Of a stretch of 64,000 nucleotides of DNA, positions 54,218 to 63,518 are shown piece by piece. The number at the start of each line of letters is the position of its first letter. The stretch's first letter is position 1. A program made the translations under genes and the position numbers. Origin of the DNA: Leptospira semungkisensis (GTDB lineage: Bacteria; Spirochaetota; Leptospiria; Leptospirales; Leptospiraceae); assembly GCF_004770055.1 (NCBI RefSeq), contig NZ_RQEP01000012.1, forward strand, positions 62,001-126,000, in the 5' to 3' direction. Below the pieces are notes generated by a model, which made no database searches, had not been told where the DNA came from, and saw nothing but the letters and a program-made list of their open reading frames with translations.

Positions 54218-56043
54218 GCGAAGAAGTAAAAGGAAGGATCTCCGTAGAGACGGAGAATATATTTCCGATCATTAAAAAATGGTTATATTCCGAAAAAGAC
54301 ATATTCCTAAGAGAATTGGTGTCGAATGCTTGCGACGCAATCGCTAAGCTCAAAAAGATCTCTTTAAGCGAGGAGTTCGAAGGCGGGACTGATTACAGGA
54401 TCGATCTGAATTTCGATCAGAACGAGAGAATCCTCACTATCCAAGACAACGGGATAGGAATGAGCGAAGAAGAGGTCCATAAATATATCAACCAGATCGC
54501 ATTCTCCGGTGCAGAGGAATTCGTAAAGAAATACCAAGGAGAAGGGGACAAGCCTGAGATTATCGGTCATTTCGGTCTTGGCTTCTATTCCTGCTTTATG
54601 GTTTCTTCTAAGGTTCGCATAGAGACCAAATCTTATCGAAAGGGAAGCCAGCCGGTAGTTTGGGAGAGTGAATCCGGTACGGAATTTACGATTAAGCCGG
54701 GAGAGACCACAGAGAGAGGAACAAAGATCTCTTTATTCTTGGACGGAGATTCCGGAGAATATTTGGACCCTTGGAAATTAAAGGAACTAGTTCGTAAATA
54801 CTGTGATTTCCTTCCGGTTCCGATCTATGTGAAAGAGGAAAAGGCAAATAAGCAGACTCCTCTTTGGAGCGAGCAACCTTCTTCCGTTAAGAAGGAACAG
54901 TACGACGATTTTTATAAGTATTTATTTCCGTTTGCAGAGGACCCTCTCTTCCATGTTCATCTAAACGTTGATTATCCGTTTAAACTTCAGGGGATCCTAT
55001 ACTTCCCAAGATTGAAGCATGAGCTGGATGCGAATCGAATGGGGATCAAGCTCTATTGCAATCATGTATTCGTTTCTGACGAAGCAAAGGAGTTGGTTCC
55101 TCAGTTCTTAACGGTATTGCAAGGGACCTTGGATATTCCGGACCTTCCTCTAAACGTTTCTCGTTCTTATCTGCAAAACGATCCTTTGGTCAAAAAGATC
55201 TCTTCTCATATAGTAAAAAAGGTCTCCGACAAATTGCAGGAAGAGTTCAAAAGGGATCCGGATGAGTTTCGTAAGAATTGGGACGAGATCTCTCTATTCG
55301 TAAAATACGGACTCATGACGGATGAGAAATTCTACGAATCTGCAAAAGATCTGATCTTCTTCCGATCGTCTAACGGTGATTTGACGAAACTGGAAGATTA
55401 TGTAGAGAGAAATAAGGAAAAGAACTTAGGCAAGATCTACTACGCAGGAGAAGCGGAGCTTTCTTCCGTATATATGGATTTGTTGAAATCCCAAGGCCTC
55501 GAAGCAGTGCTTGTGGATTCCAGAATTGATAGCCATTTCCTACAATTCTTAGAAGGGAAGAATGCCGACTGGAAATTCCAAAGAGTGGATTCCGAACTTG
55601 CAGACCAGGTCTTGGATAAGGAAGCTTCTCCCGATCTAGCGGATTCGGAAAACAAGACGATAGAAGATCGCTTGAAAGAGATCTTTTCCAAAGCAGTGGG
55701 AAGGGAAGGAGTGGAGATCAAGACCGAGGCCTTAAAGGCAGAGGATGTTCCTTCTGTTATCTTGCTTCCGGAACATTTGAGAAGGATCGCCGAAATGGGT
55801 CAGTTTTATGGTCAAAAATCTTCTGAATTACTGAAGACCCATACTCTTCTGATCAATCGCAAATCGAAACTAGTAAAGAATATACTTTCTTTGTCTAAGG
55901 GTTTGCATCCGGAGAAGGCTGAAAAACTGGCGAGGTCCGTATATGACTTGGCCTTATTAGGAGCAAAGCTTCTCAGCGAGGAAGAACTGAGTGCTATGGT
56001 CCGTAGACAAAGGGATTTGCTCGAACAGCTTTCCTCGGATTGA
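54214..56043 (+). CDS. htpG: Hsp90-family chaperone HtpG
   Basis: HtpG is the bacterial Hsp90, an ATP-driven dimeric chaperone. The 609-residue protein has the GHKL ATPase motifs [20 protein letters not shown] (about residues 33-52), [11 protein letters not shown] and [13 protein letters not shown]. The middle domain has SRSYLQND and a catalytic-arginine region, and a C-terminal dimerisation domain follows. It overlaps batD by 4 nt, so it appears to be in the same transcript, an arrangement I recall from other leptospires. Confidence 0.97.
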   Translation: MSEEVKGRISVETENIFPIIKKWLYSEKDIFLRELVSNACDAIAKLKKISLSEEFEGGTDYRIDLNFDQNERILTIQDNGIGMSEEEVHKYINQIAFSGAEEFVKKYQGEGDKPEIIGHFGLGFYSCFMVSSKVRIETKSYRKGSQPVVWESESGTEFTIKPGETTERGTKISLFLDGDSGEYLDPWKLKELVRKYCDFLPVPIYVKEEKANKQTPLWSEQPSSVKKEQYDDFYKYLFPFAEDPLFHVHLNVDYPFKLQGILYFPRLKHELDANRMGIKLYCNHVFVSDEAKELVPQFLTVLQGTLDIPDLPLNVSRSYLQNDPLVKKISSHIVKKVSDKLQEEFKRDPDEFRKNWDEISLFVKYGLMTDEKFYESAKDLIFFRSSNGDLTKLEDYVERNKEKNLGKIYYAGEAELSSVYMDLLKSQGLEAVLVDSRIDSHFLQFLEGKNADWKFQRVDSELADQVLDKEASPDLADSENKTIEDRLKEIFSKAVGREGVEIKTEALKAEDVPSVILLPEHLRRIAEMGQFYGQKSSELLKTHTLLINRKSKLVKNILSLSKGLHPEKAEKLARSVYDLALLGAKLLSEEELSAMVRRQRDLLEQLSSD

Positions 56044-56098
56044 TCGAAAAAAAAGAAGGGAAATCGGAGATCGTACCGATATTTTTACTGGTACCGGT

Positions 56099-56623
56099 AT
56101 GCGGACACCGATTTTCCCGATTCTTATATACTCTTTGATGTTCCTGTCTAGCGAAGTCTGGGCTCAGGACGCGAAAAAAGGGAAACCTCTGCCCGAAGAG
56201 GAGACGGAAGTCCATAAGGACGGTCAGTCCTTAGATAAGGAATACTACGAGTATTATTTCAAAACCCTTCCCAATACGGATGTTTTGGAGAAGGAGAAGT
56301 TGGAATACAACCTTATCCGATCCTTGAAATTAGAATTGAGAAAGAGAGATCCGGAGAAAATGAATCCGGAAGAATTGAAGAAAATAAACGCAGGTTCTGT
56401 GCGTTATGAGAGAGTCTTCGAGGATTCTATTTGGATGAGAGGGATCCGAAAGCAGTTAGGTCATCTGAAATTCAAGGACTACATGTTCGTAATCGTTTAC
56501 GATAAGTATTATTGCTTTATTTCCTACGAGATGAATCCAGCGAGATACATACAAGAACCATATCAGGTTCAGCTTATCTTTAAGAAGGAAAATCCTTTTA
56601 CTTCTACTCTGCCTCAGCCTTGA
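56099..56623 (+). CDS. Secreted hypothetical protein
   Basis: The 174-residue protein has a signal peptide (IFPILIYSLMFLSSEVWAQ). The mature part is highly charged (EEETEVHKDGQSLDKEYYEY) with a C-terminal region of hydrophobic beta strands (DYMFVIVYDKYYCFISYEM). It is not recognised. I start it at ATG 56099 because the signal peptide begins there; the open frame to 55991 lies inside htpG. Its 3' end overlaps a convergent gene by 20 nt. Confidence 0.75.
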   Translation: MRTPIFPILIYSLMFLSSEVWAQDAKKGKPLPEEETEVHKDGQSLDKEYYEYYFKTLPNTDVLEKEKLEYNLIRSLKLELRKRDPEKMNPEELKKINAGSVRYERVFEDSIWMRGIRKQLGHLKFKDYMFVIVYDKYYCFISYEMNPARYIQEPYQVQLIFKKENPFTSTLPQP

Positions 56624-57098
56624 AAGTGCTGAAATAAAAACTCAACGCGATTATTCCTAAAGAGAATACGATCCCGAAGAAGAACAATTCTTCCATAAAG
56701 CTAAAGTTAGGTGCCGCGGCAGTATTGCCAACGATCCTCCCGAGGATCATCGGTTTGCCTAAATTCTTCCAAGTGCGGGTACGGACCTGCACTGTGTCTC
56801 CGACTCTCATTCTTCTGTTAGTGAGTTGATCGACTTCTTCTGTGACTTCGTGTTTCTTGCCGTGCTCGTCCGGAACTAAGTAAGTGTAAACGTGGACGAT
56901 CCTGCCCAACTTGTTCAGTTTCGTGTCCTCGATCAAAACGCCGAATTCCTTGTTTCCGGGAAGAGAAAGCTCACTGTATATCGATTCTAAACCGCGATTT
57001 TCCCAATAGACTAGGCCGAATAAAGGGAGAAAGAAAGCAAAAGAAACCCAGCCCATGACGAAGAGAATCTTATAGAACGGGGTAGAGTTCGGTTTCAT
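56604..57098 (-). CDS. DUF3592-like two-helix membrane protein
   Basis: The 164-residue protein has two membrane helices (FVMGWVSFAFFLPLFGLVYW near the start; FFFGIVFSLGIIALSFYF near the end). Between them is a ~90-residue beta domain (VHVYTYLVPDEHGKKHEVTE; MRVGDTVQVRTRTW) as in DUF3592. The role of this family is unknown. It appears monocistronic and is divergent from the PhoX-like gene across a 112-bp gap. Confidence 0.75.
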   Translation of the reverse strand: MKPNSTPFYKILFVMGWVSFAFFLPLFGLVYWENRGLESIYSELSLPGNKEFGVLIEDTKLNKLGRIVHVYTYLVPDEHGKKHEVTEEVDQLTNRRMRVGDTVQVRTRTWKNLGKPMILGRIVGNTAAAPNFSFMEELFFFGIVFSLGIIALSFYFSTFKAEAE

Positions 57099-57210
57099 TC
57101 GAAGCAGTTCTAATGCTCTTTTTCATCGTAGAATATTACAACCAAGTTTCCTTTTTTTGTAGGAAGAAAAAACGAATGGTGCAATGGATCGGGGAAAGGA
57201 TAATTAGGAT

Positions 57211-58872
57211 ATGAAGGTATCTCGGTCTGATTTTTTAAAATACATGGGCAAGGGGATGCTCGCTCTGACTGCTGTCCGAAGCGTTGATCTTCTTTCCGAA
57301 ACGAAATCGAGTCGTTCTCATAAAAAACATTTCGCCTCTGATTCTTCTCTTGGACATTCCAAGAAAATACCGGGCGCAACTTTCAAGCCGGTGCGTCCCA
57401 GCACTGTGGATGATCTCATTCTTCCGGAGGGGTTTCGTTACGACGTGATCGCAGCTTACGGAGACAAGATCAATGCAAAGGGAGATACTTTCGGATTCGC
57501 AGCGGATTTCAATTGCTTCTTTCCTTTTCCGAATGATCCGAACTCTGCTCTCCTTTGGACAAATCACGAGTACTTAAACGAATTAGAATATTATGTGACT
57601 GGATATGATTATCAAGTCAAGGCTCCGAATACTCGTACTCCTGAGCAGATCGAAAAGTATCTGTATGCTTTGGGCGGATCCATCATAGGACTTCGTAAAT
57701 CGAATGGTACTTGGGTCCTGGATCCGAATTCCAAATACGGAAGAAGGATCACTGGACGCACTGAATTCCAACTCAAAGGTCCGGCATCAGGTTCGGAAGC
57801 GATGGGAGGAAAGACCAAGGCGTACGGTACTTTTGCAAATTGTTCCGGAGGTGGAACTCTTTGGAGCACTGCTCTTTCTTGCGAAGAGAACTTTGATATG
57901 GTTGTGAATGATTGCAAGCTCGAAGATATCCGAGAATACGGATGGATCATAGAAATAGATCCTTTCGATCCGAATTCTACTCCGATCAAACACACTGCTC
58001 TCGGAAGATTTGCGCATGAGAATGCCGCACTCGCCGTTTCTCCTTCTGGCAAGTTAGTCGTCTATATGGGAGACGATAGTAAGGACCAATGCGTTTATAA
58101 ATTTGTTTCTGCAGAAAAATACGATCCTAAGAAAGGAAAAGCAAACTCCGAGCTTTTAGATAAGGGAACTTTGTATGTAGGGAACTTTGAAAAATGTATC
58201 TGGGTTCCTTTGGATTTAGAGAAGAATAACGATCTGAAAAATGCCAAGGACAAAGAAGGCAAGCCAATGTTCTCGAACCAAGCGGATGTACTTGTTCGTT
58301 GCAGAGAAGCAGCAAAGGTTGTAGGAGGAACTCCTATGGATCGCCCAGAAGATCTGGAAGTGCATCCATTGGATGGAAGTATATTTGTCTCCTTTACGAA
58401 TAACGATTCTCACGGAAATTTTTACGGACAGATCGTGCGGATCTTTGAAAAAGATTCTAATCCAGAAGCAGAGAATTTTGATTTCGAAGTGTTTGCTGCG
58501 GGAGGAGGGAAGAGCGGATTTTCTTCTCCGGATAATTTGGCATTCGATTCTGCAGGTGGACTCTGGATGGTAACCGACATGACCACCAAGCTACTCGGAA
58601 AATCCATCTTTAAGAAATTCGGAAATAACGGGATGTTCTTTCTACCTACAAGCAGAGGAGACGAGGGCAAGGTATTCCAATTTGCATCCGCACCGATCGG
58701 CTCGGAGCTTACAGGGCCTTGGTTTACTCCTGACGAAGAGTTTTTATTCTTATCTGTGCAGCATCCAGGAGAAGATACTAAAGATTATTCTCGTCCTACT
58801 AGCTCTTGGCCAAGTAAGAAGAAGGGAGATATCCCTAAACCTGCAGTGGTAGTGATCCGAAGAGAGAATTAA
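57211..58872 (+). CDS. PhoX-like phosphatase / DUF839 protein
   Basis: The 553-residue protein matches PhoX/DUF839: FGFAADFNCFFPF, WTNHEYLN (metal-ligand region), GSEAMGG, GTFANCSGGGTLWSTALSCE, GRFAHENAALAVSP, YMGDDSKDQCVYKF and RPEDLEVHPLDG. PhoX enzymes are calcium- and iron-dependent alkaline phosphatases of the periplasm. The N-terminus SRSDFLKYMGKGMLALTA resembles a Tat signal, but the twin arginine is RS rather than RR, so the export route is uncertain. It is convergent with the STAS gene, overlapping by 4 nt. Confidence 0.88.
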   Translation: MKVSRSDFLKYMGKGMLALTAVRSVDLLSETKSSRSHKKHFASDSSLGHSKKIPGATFKPVRPSTVDDLILPEGFRYDVIAAYGDKINAKGDTFGFAADFNCFFPFPNDPNSALLWTNHEYLNELEYYVTGYDYQVKAPNTRTPEQIEKYLYALGGSIIGLRKSNGTWVLDPNSKYGRRITGRTEFQLKGPASGSEAMGGKTKAYGTFANCSGGGTLWSTALSCEENFDMVVNDCKLEDIREYGWIIEIDPFDPNSTPIKHTALGRFAHENAALAVSPSGKLVVYMGDDSKDQCVYKFVSAEKYDPKKGKANSELLDKGTLYVGNFEKCIWVPLDLEKNNDLKNAKDKEGKPMFSNQADVLVRCREAAKVVGGTPMDRPEDLEVHPLDGSIFVSFTNNDSHGNFYGQIVRIFEKDSNPEAENFDFEVFAAGGGKSGFSSPDNLAFDSAGGLWMVTDMTTKLLGKSIFKKFGNNGMFFLPTSRGDEGKVFQFASAPIGSELTGPWFTPDEEFLFLSVQHPGEDTKDYSRPTSSWPSKKKGDIPKPAVVVIRREN

Positions 58873-59216
58873 TTTTTTAGACAGGCAGCGATTGCGTCTT
58901 CTTCTTTTTCGAAGTGAGCGAACGGTTTCCATAATCCTAATAGATTAAAGATCTGAATTACTTTCTCTCCCGCTTCTGTAAGAAGTAGTTTCTTTCCTTC
59001 TTGAGTGAGACGGTTCTTCAATTCGAAGATGGCGCGTATTCCTGAACTAGAAACATACTTTAGATCGGAAAGATTCAGAACCGTATTGTTAGCATGCTTT
59101 ACTTCTAGAACCTTCTCCCTGAAGAAAGGAAAGGTAGACTCATCTAAACGACCTGAAATCAGATAGACTTTGATTTCGGCTCCGGCTTCCTGCTCGAGTA
59201 TCTTCAAACTATCCAT
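58869..59216 (-). CDS. STAS-domain anti-sigma-factor antagonist-like protein
   Basis: The 115-residue protein is a single STAS domain: [18 protein letters not shown], the [20 protein letters not shown] block (about residues 50-69) that in SpoIIAA-type proteins holds the phosphorylated serine, and a late [17 protein letters not shown]. It is the natural partner of a SpoIIE-type phosphatase, and one lies two genes upstream in the same minus-strand group. No matching anti-sigma kinase is seen in the window. It overlaps the NAD-kinase-like gene by 8 nt. Confidence 0.93.
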   Translation of the reverse strand: MDSLKILEQEAGAEIKVYLISGRLDESTFPFFREKVLEVKHANNTVLNLSDLKYVSSSGIRAIFELKNRLTQEGKKLLLTEAGEKVIQIFNLLGLWKPFAHFEKEEDAIAACLKN

Positions 59217-60111
59217 GTTTCTTTACTACCACCCGTAATCGTTCCGGAGAGACCGAAAAATCCGCCTTTGCCCCGGGAGGGAAATCGTAAATGCGTTCCG
59301 CTAAGGAATCGATGGAGATCCCTCCCCGCATTTCCGAAATTAGACGGAATGAATTGCGAACTGTGAAGTGAGCCAGTTTATATTCCCGGTTTTCCTTCTT
59401 GCGCAACTCTCTACAGTACACTTTGAAATAAGGCGCTTGCTTGTCAAAGCTTACGTCCGTATTTTCGCAAGACATAACCCAACCAGTGGAGCCCGCTCCG
59501 GTATAGACTAAAAGCCCTGAGCATTTATGTTCTTCCGATTCGTTTTCGTGAGAGATTAAGAAGCGACTCGTGAGATCCGGACTATTGTTTCTTATCGAGA
59601 TCTCGCTGATCCCTTGGAAGGTCTCGATTGCCTGACCATCCGGATATTCTATCTTAACATTGATGCGAGGCCATTCCTCAATATCAGTATTTTCCCAATT
59701 CTTAGAAACAGCTTCTGCAATATCTCCCGTATGAAAGGAGAGTAGGGCGCCAACCGAAGTCTCTGGATCCGAATTGCAACCTAAGACTAGATTCTCGAGA
59801 GCATGGTGAGCTACGTAAGTGAAGTGATTGTCTCCACCAAGAGCGATCACTAAGTCGAAGCGGGAAATATCTAGATTATCTAATTCTTCTCTAAAGATGA
59901 ATTTTCCAGCAGGGAAGATCCGTTTTAATTCTTCTCTGCTTTGCAATTGGCGTTGGTGGGATTTATAAATTCGGGAGAAGGAATCGTTCTGAATATGAGC
60001 GATCCGTTTTAATTCTTCCTCAGAAGAATAGGCTTCCAAATCTAATTCGTACTTGGTCCGTTTGATGACTACCAAAACGGATTCGGGTTTTTTTCGCTTT
60101 TCCGAGGGCAT
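59209..60111 (-). CDS. NAD-kinase-like protein (eukaryotic NADK2-type features)
   Basis: The 300-residue protein has the NAD-kinase layout. [18 protein letters not shown] (about 86-103) corresponds to the GGDG motif but reads [15 protein letters not shown] corresponds to the NE/D motif, and [13 protein letters not shown] (199-211) replaces the usual TPTGSTAY. Together these suggest a divergent, perhaps NADK2-like enzyme or a related lipid or nucleotide kinase. Activity as NAD kinase is unproven. It lies between the SpoIIE-like phosphatase and the STAS gene, overlapping the latter. Confidence 0.78.
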   Translation of the reverse strand: MPSEKRKKPESVLVVIKRTKYELDLEAYSSEEELKRIAHIQNDSFSRIYKSHQRQLQSREELKRIFPAGKFIFREELDNLDISRFDLVIALGGDNHFTYVAHHALENLVLGCNSDPETSVGALLSFHTGDIAEAVSKNWENTDIEEWPRINVKIEYPDGQAIETFQGISEISIRNNSPDLTSRFLISHENESEEHKCSGLLVYTGAGSTGWVMSCENTDVSFDKQAPYFKVYCRELRKKENREYKLAHFTVRNSFRLISEMRGGISIDSLAERIYDFPPGAKADFSVSPERLRVVVKKHG

Positions 60112-60158
60112 GGATTACCTATTTGGACGGAATATGCCCTCCTAGAAAACGAAAAAAA

Positions 60159-62540
60159 TCAGACTAAAGCGGGCTCGGAGCTATTATTTGTTTCCGAATC
60201 CGTAGCGGCCAGGATTGCCTTCAGCACTGTTATGGTGCTCTTGAATTTCATTCTGTTACCGGTCAACCTATAGAGAGCGACTAGATGTTTTAGATTTCTA
60301 ATATTCTCCGGCTCTCTGGATCTGAGTTTCTCGGAGAATTCTAATGACTTCCAGTAATCCTTGGTTTTGCGTAGGCAATACGAAATATAGAAAATGTATT
60401 CGTTGTCGAAAGGTATTTTAGATAGATACGCCTCGGAGTATTTTGCACCCATATCGTATTCTTTCGCATTGATGCTGATCCTTGCGAGTTGCTTGTATAG
60501 GGCTGGATCGGAATCATCGATTGCAAGTGCTTGCGCAAAAGCTTCTTTTGTTTTTTCGGTATTTCCCTTCTTATATTCTTTGATACCGATCTGGAGGAGA
60601 CGACTGTATTCTTCGGAAACTGTTTTAATAGGAGAAGAGATCGCCTCTACTTCTTTATAACTAATACTTAATAGACTTAGATCGTCGGAGATCTCTCCTG
60701 CAGCAGAGATTAGTCTTTCTAGATCCTCTAGATTTCCGCCAGAGAGTTCTACGAATCTGAGAAATAGGTTCTCATCCTCATTCATGACAGGCTCTGCAGA
60801 ATTCGGATCTTGGATAATGATATCGTCTCTTCCGTCTGAACCGATAAAGATCAGATCTCCCGCTTCCAATTTATCCACTCGAACCAAAGGCTCAGAAGTA
60901 TTTTCGGAGAAGCCGAGCTTTCTTAAAGGGAAATCCGGGTCCACGAAGGAAGCCTTTCTGTCCCTATAGAGAACCATATTCGGATGTTCGGCATTGATAG
61001 AATAAAGAGCACCTGTCTCTTCGTCCAAGAGGCAGATCATTGCAGAGACAAGCATTGTACCATCAAAGGTAACGAATACGTTTTGCAATTCCGTATAGCA
61101 GTCTTTTAACCATTTCTCTGGAGTTTTTTTCTGGTTTGTGCGAGAGATCTGTGTACGGGAGACGATTGCTTTAAAGACCGTTCCCATAACCAGCGCGCCT
61201 CCCGCTCCTTGGATGGATTTTCCCATCGCGTCAGAGTTCATAATTACAAGATACTTCTTCCCATAAAGAACGATCTCACTGATGGAGACAAGGTCTCCAC
61301 CTATATCAGATTCTTTCTTTCTAAATACGAATGTCTTCTTCTGTCTTAAGATGCCGCGGATCTTAGTGGAATTACTTTCGTATTTCAGGGTTGCGAGAGG
61401 ACGAAGAAGTAGAGAAGTAAGATAATAGTCGCCGTCTTGCTTTTCTTTCAGTGCGCGAAGGTCTGTAAGAGTTTCCTGTAACTCTTTGGTTTTTTCCTCT
61501 ACTTTCTTTTCTAAGAACATTTGATGATCGAGCAGATCCTTCTTCATGTGAATGAAGACTTCTGCCATTTCGCCTAACTCGTCGGAACGATGTAAATCCA
61601 CGATTGTAGATTCGTCTTCCGCAGGGTTTTTCATGGCAAAATTCAGTGCCTTCACCGCATTAATGATATCTCTGGAGAATCGGTAGGAAGCGAATAAGAT
61701 TCCACCGAAGACAGCGAGTGCGATCAGTCCGCAATACAACCAAAGATTTCGAGTCGATTCATAGAGCTCGGTCTCATCAATCATCAGTAGAAAGTCTAAC
61801 TTAAGATTACTCAAGCCTTGGTTTTCGTAGGGAACTTGGGTAAGATAAAAATGTTTTCCTTCGAATGTAAATCGAGAGGCGCCGCTTAGATCTTCCGGCT
61901 TGCGATCTCCAAGATATTTTGAAATCGTAGGATCGGAGAAGGAGATGAGTTTTCCTTTTTCAAAGATCGCGAGATGAATGTCTTCTGACCCTGTGATGGT
62001 ATGTATAAATTTATCATCCACTACCTGGCCTACCATCATTAGACCACCGCCTCTCAGAGGAGCAGTCACCCTAAGCCCTAAACCGCTATGACCGATCTCC
62101 AAGGTAGAAGCAATTCTTCCCTGCAAAGCCTCTTGGACGATCTTCTGTCCTGATTTATCGTCTCCATAATCCGCAGGTCGATGAAAACGGAAAAATACAT
62201 GCCCCGTCCTATCATGAATCTCAAAGATAGAGAGACCATACTGTGACATGATGCCTTTGATATAATCTAAGTTCGCTTGTAAGATGCCGCGATTGTGAAG
62301 GCCATTCTCTAAAATAGATAAGGTCTTTTGATTTCTCTCAATCTCTTTCAGAAGAAGACGGATAACTTCTTCCTTGTGTTTGAGTTCCTTCCTAAATTCC
62401 AAGGAGCGGTCTAACGCTCTCTTGTCCTGCGGTTCGTTTTTCACTCTGTCGATCATTTGAATGAAGGTGATCGCAAGAATTAGGACTAAGAGAAGCTGAC
62501 TTGCTCCCAGGATCAGGAATATTTTTTGTCTAAAACTCAT
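60159..62540 (-). CDS. SpoIIE/RsbU-type PP2C phosphatase with sensor, HAMP and TPR
   Basis: The ~793-residue membrane protein has a first helix (IFLILGASQLLLVLILAITF), a periplasmic sensor region of ~220 residues, and a second helix (LWLYCGLIALAVFGGILFA). These are followed by a HAMP linker (DELGEMAEVFIHMKKDLLDH) and a PP2C phosphatase domain (SDIGGDLVSISEIVLYGKKY, MNSDAMGKSIQGAGGALVMG, IFIGSDGRDDI). C-terminal TPR-like repeats (EYKKGNTEKTKEAFAQALAI) complete it. It should dephosphorylate a STAS protein in response to an external cue. I prefer ATG 62540 (MSFRQKIF) over ATG 62696, which adds 52 basic and hydrophobic residues. Confidence 0.88.
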   Translation of the reverse strand: MSFRQKIFLILGASQLLLVLILAITFIQMIDRVKNEPQDKRALDRSLEFRKELKHKEEVIRLLLKEIERNQKTLSILENGLHNRGILQANLDYIKGIMSQYGLSIFEIHDRTGHVFFRFHRPADYGDDKSGQKIVQEALQGRIASTLEIGHSGLGLRVTAPLRGGGLMMVGQVVDDKFIHTITGSEDIHLAIFEKGKLISFSDPTISKYLGDRKPEDLSGASRFTFEGKHFYLTQVPYENQGLSNLKLDFLLMIDETELYESTRNLWLYCGLIALAVFGGILFASYRFSRDIINAVKALNFAMKNPAEDESTIVDLHRSDELGEMAEVFIHMKKDLLDHQMFLEKKVEEKTKELQETLTDLRALKEKQDGDYYLTSLLLRPLATLKYESNSTKIRGILRQKKTFVFRKKESDIGGDLVSISEIVLYGKKYLVIMNSDAMGKSIQGAGGALVMGTVFKAIVSRTQISRTNQKKTPEKWLKDCYTELQNVFVTFDGTMLVSAMICLLDEETGALYSINAEHPNMVLYRDRKASFVDPDFPLRKLGFSENTSEPLVRVDKLEAGDLIFIGSDGRDDIIIQDPNSAEPVMNEDENLFLRFVELSGGNLEDLERLISAAGEISDDLSLLSISYKEVEAISSPIKTVSEEYSRLLQIGIKEYKKGNTEKTKEAFAQALAIDDSDPALYKQLARISINAKEYDMGAKYSEAYLSKIPFDNEYIFYISYCLRKTKDYWKSLEFSEKLRSREPENIRNLKHLVALYRLTGNRMKFKSTITVLKAILAATDSETNNSSEPALV

Positions 62541-62976
62541 AAGTTCGTTCCGGAATATGGATTTGCCCCGGAAGGGGAGGGCGCTTTTTATTTTCAGCCT
62601 TTTCTTTTTCAAATTAGAAAAGAGACCAACAAGATAATGTAAGAAGATCCCAATAGTACTAAGGATTCGTGAAATTCCGGTTACAAAACGCATCACCTAA
62701 TAGTTTGTTAGCTGGAAGAAAAAAACAGAATTGTTCTGTGGTAATTGCTACAGATGCGCGCGGCCCCCACCCTCATCGGGTGGTGGAGGTGGGCCCCAGT
62801 GGGAGAAGCTCGCGTCCGCTCTATCATATTTCCGCGTTTCTTGCAAGAGTGAATTTTGTGCTCCAAAAATGTGGGAACTGTTTTAATGTTCTTGCACATA
62901 ACTTCCCTGAAATTCGACCCAGGTTCATATCTCTGGAGCTTGACTGGGAGCAGGGCTGTAGGAACTCTAACATTAG
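62541..62976. other. Intergenic region with strong GC hairpin
   Basis: If the phosphatase starts at 62540, about 436 bp have no convincing gene (280 bp if it starts at 62696). CCACCC/GGGTGG form a hairpin at 62767-62783 within a G+C-rich patch of further CCCACC/GGTGGG complementarity. A decayed TGTAGGAACTC half-palindrome lies at 62957-62967. Both strands show spurious open frames. The patch may be a dispersed repeat. Confidence 0.45.
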
Positions 62977-63456
62977 ATGAGCGAGCAAGAATCACAGAAA
63001 CCCGGATTTCCTTTTCACCCTTTAGAAGATTTCGTTTTGGGAGAAGTCTTGGGTCGAACTCTGCAGTCATTGGGAGTCCCGAAGGAAGAGATCGAAAAAG
63101 CGATTCTCTCTCATCTTCCTCCAGGCCAGACCCAATTCTTTTTTACTCCAAACGCAAAGAAGCAGATCCTTCTGCAAAGCATGCCAGTAGAATTAAGATC
63201 CTTTTTAGAAGCGGGAGATTGGAAGAAGGTCCTCGATACCCTCAGGAAAACGATCAAAGAAGAAGGGAGATTGGATCTTTCATTAGAGTTAATCGAGTGG
63301 ATCTTTACAGGCTTCGACCAAGAAGATTTGGTCCGCGATCTATTCTCCTTGGTATTGAATGACAAAATAGAATTAAAGAAAGAATTCTATCCCCTCTTGA
63401 AAGAAGAATACGACAAGGAAATGAGAGGAGATCTGGACCGTTTCCGTGAAAAATAA
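62977..63456 (+). CDS. Hypothetical protein
   Basis: The 159-residue soluble, helical and acidic protein has no recognised family. Features are FHPLEDFVLGEVLGRTLQSL near the start, LPPGQTQFFFTPNAKKQILL in the middle and a charged C-terminus (KKEFYPLLKEEYDKEMRGDL). It starts at ATG 62977. Overlapping frames on both strands show no protein character, and this frame has leptospira-like codons. A strong terminator hairpin follows the stop directly. Confidence 0.75.
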   Translation: MSEQESQKPGFPFHPLEDFVLGEVLGRTLQSLGVPKEEIEKAILSHLPPGQTQFFFTPNAKKQILLQSMPVELRSFLEAGDWKKVLDTLRKTIKEEGRLDLSLELIEWIFTGFDQEDLVRDLFSLVLNDKIELKKEFYPLLKEEYDKEMRGDLDRFREK

Positions 63457-63457
63457 A

Positions 63458-63478
63458 AAAGCCGGGGATCCCGGCTTT
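63458..63478. terminator. Bidirectional intrinsic terminator
   Basis: AAAGCCGGG, three bases, CCCGGCTTT: a perfect 9-bp stem with A and T on the flanks. It starts right after the stop of the 62977 gene and also lies 41 bp after the desaturase stop, so it could serve both convergent genes. Confidence 0.85.
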
Positions 63479-63518
63479 CAGAGCATTCAAATTTGTTAAT
63501 ATTTATTTAAAGATCGGA

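Noticed and set aside
62708..63070. 120-residue open frame on the minus strand before the hypothetical gene at 62977
   Set aside because: It overlaps a better gene on the plus strand, includes the GC hairpin and has no domain or signal; its length is a by-product of composition.
62856..63362. 168-residue plus-strand frame overlapping the 62977 gene
   Set aside because: It is Arg/Ser-rich with unusual composition and is out of frame with the leptospira-like 62977 gene, which ends right before a terminator.
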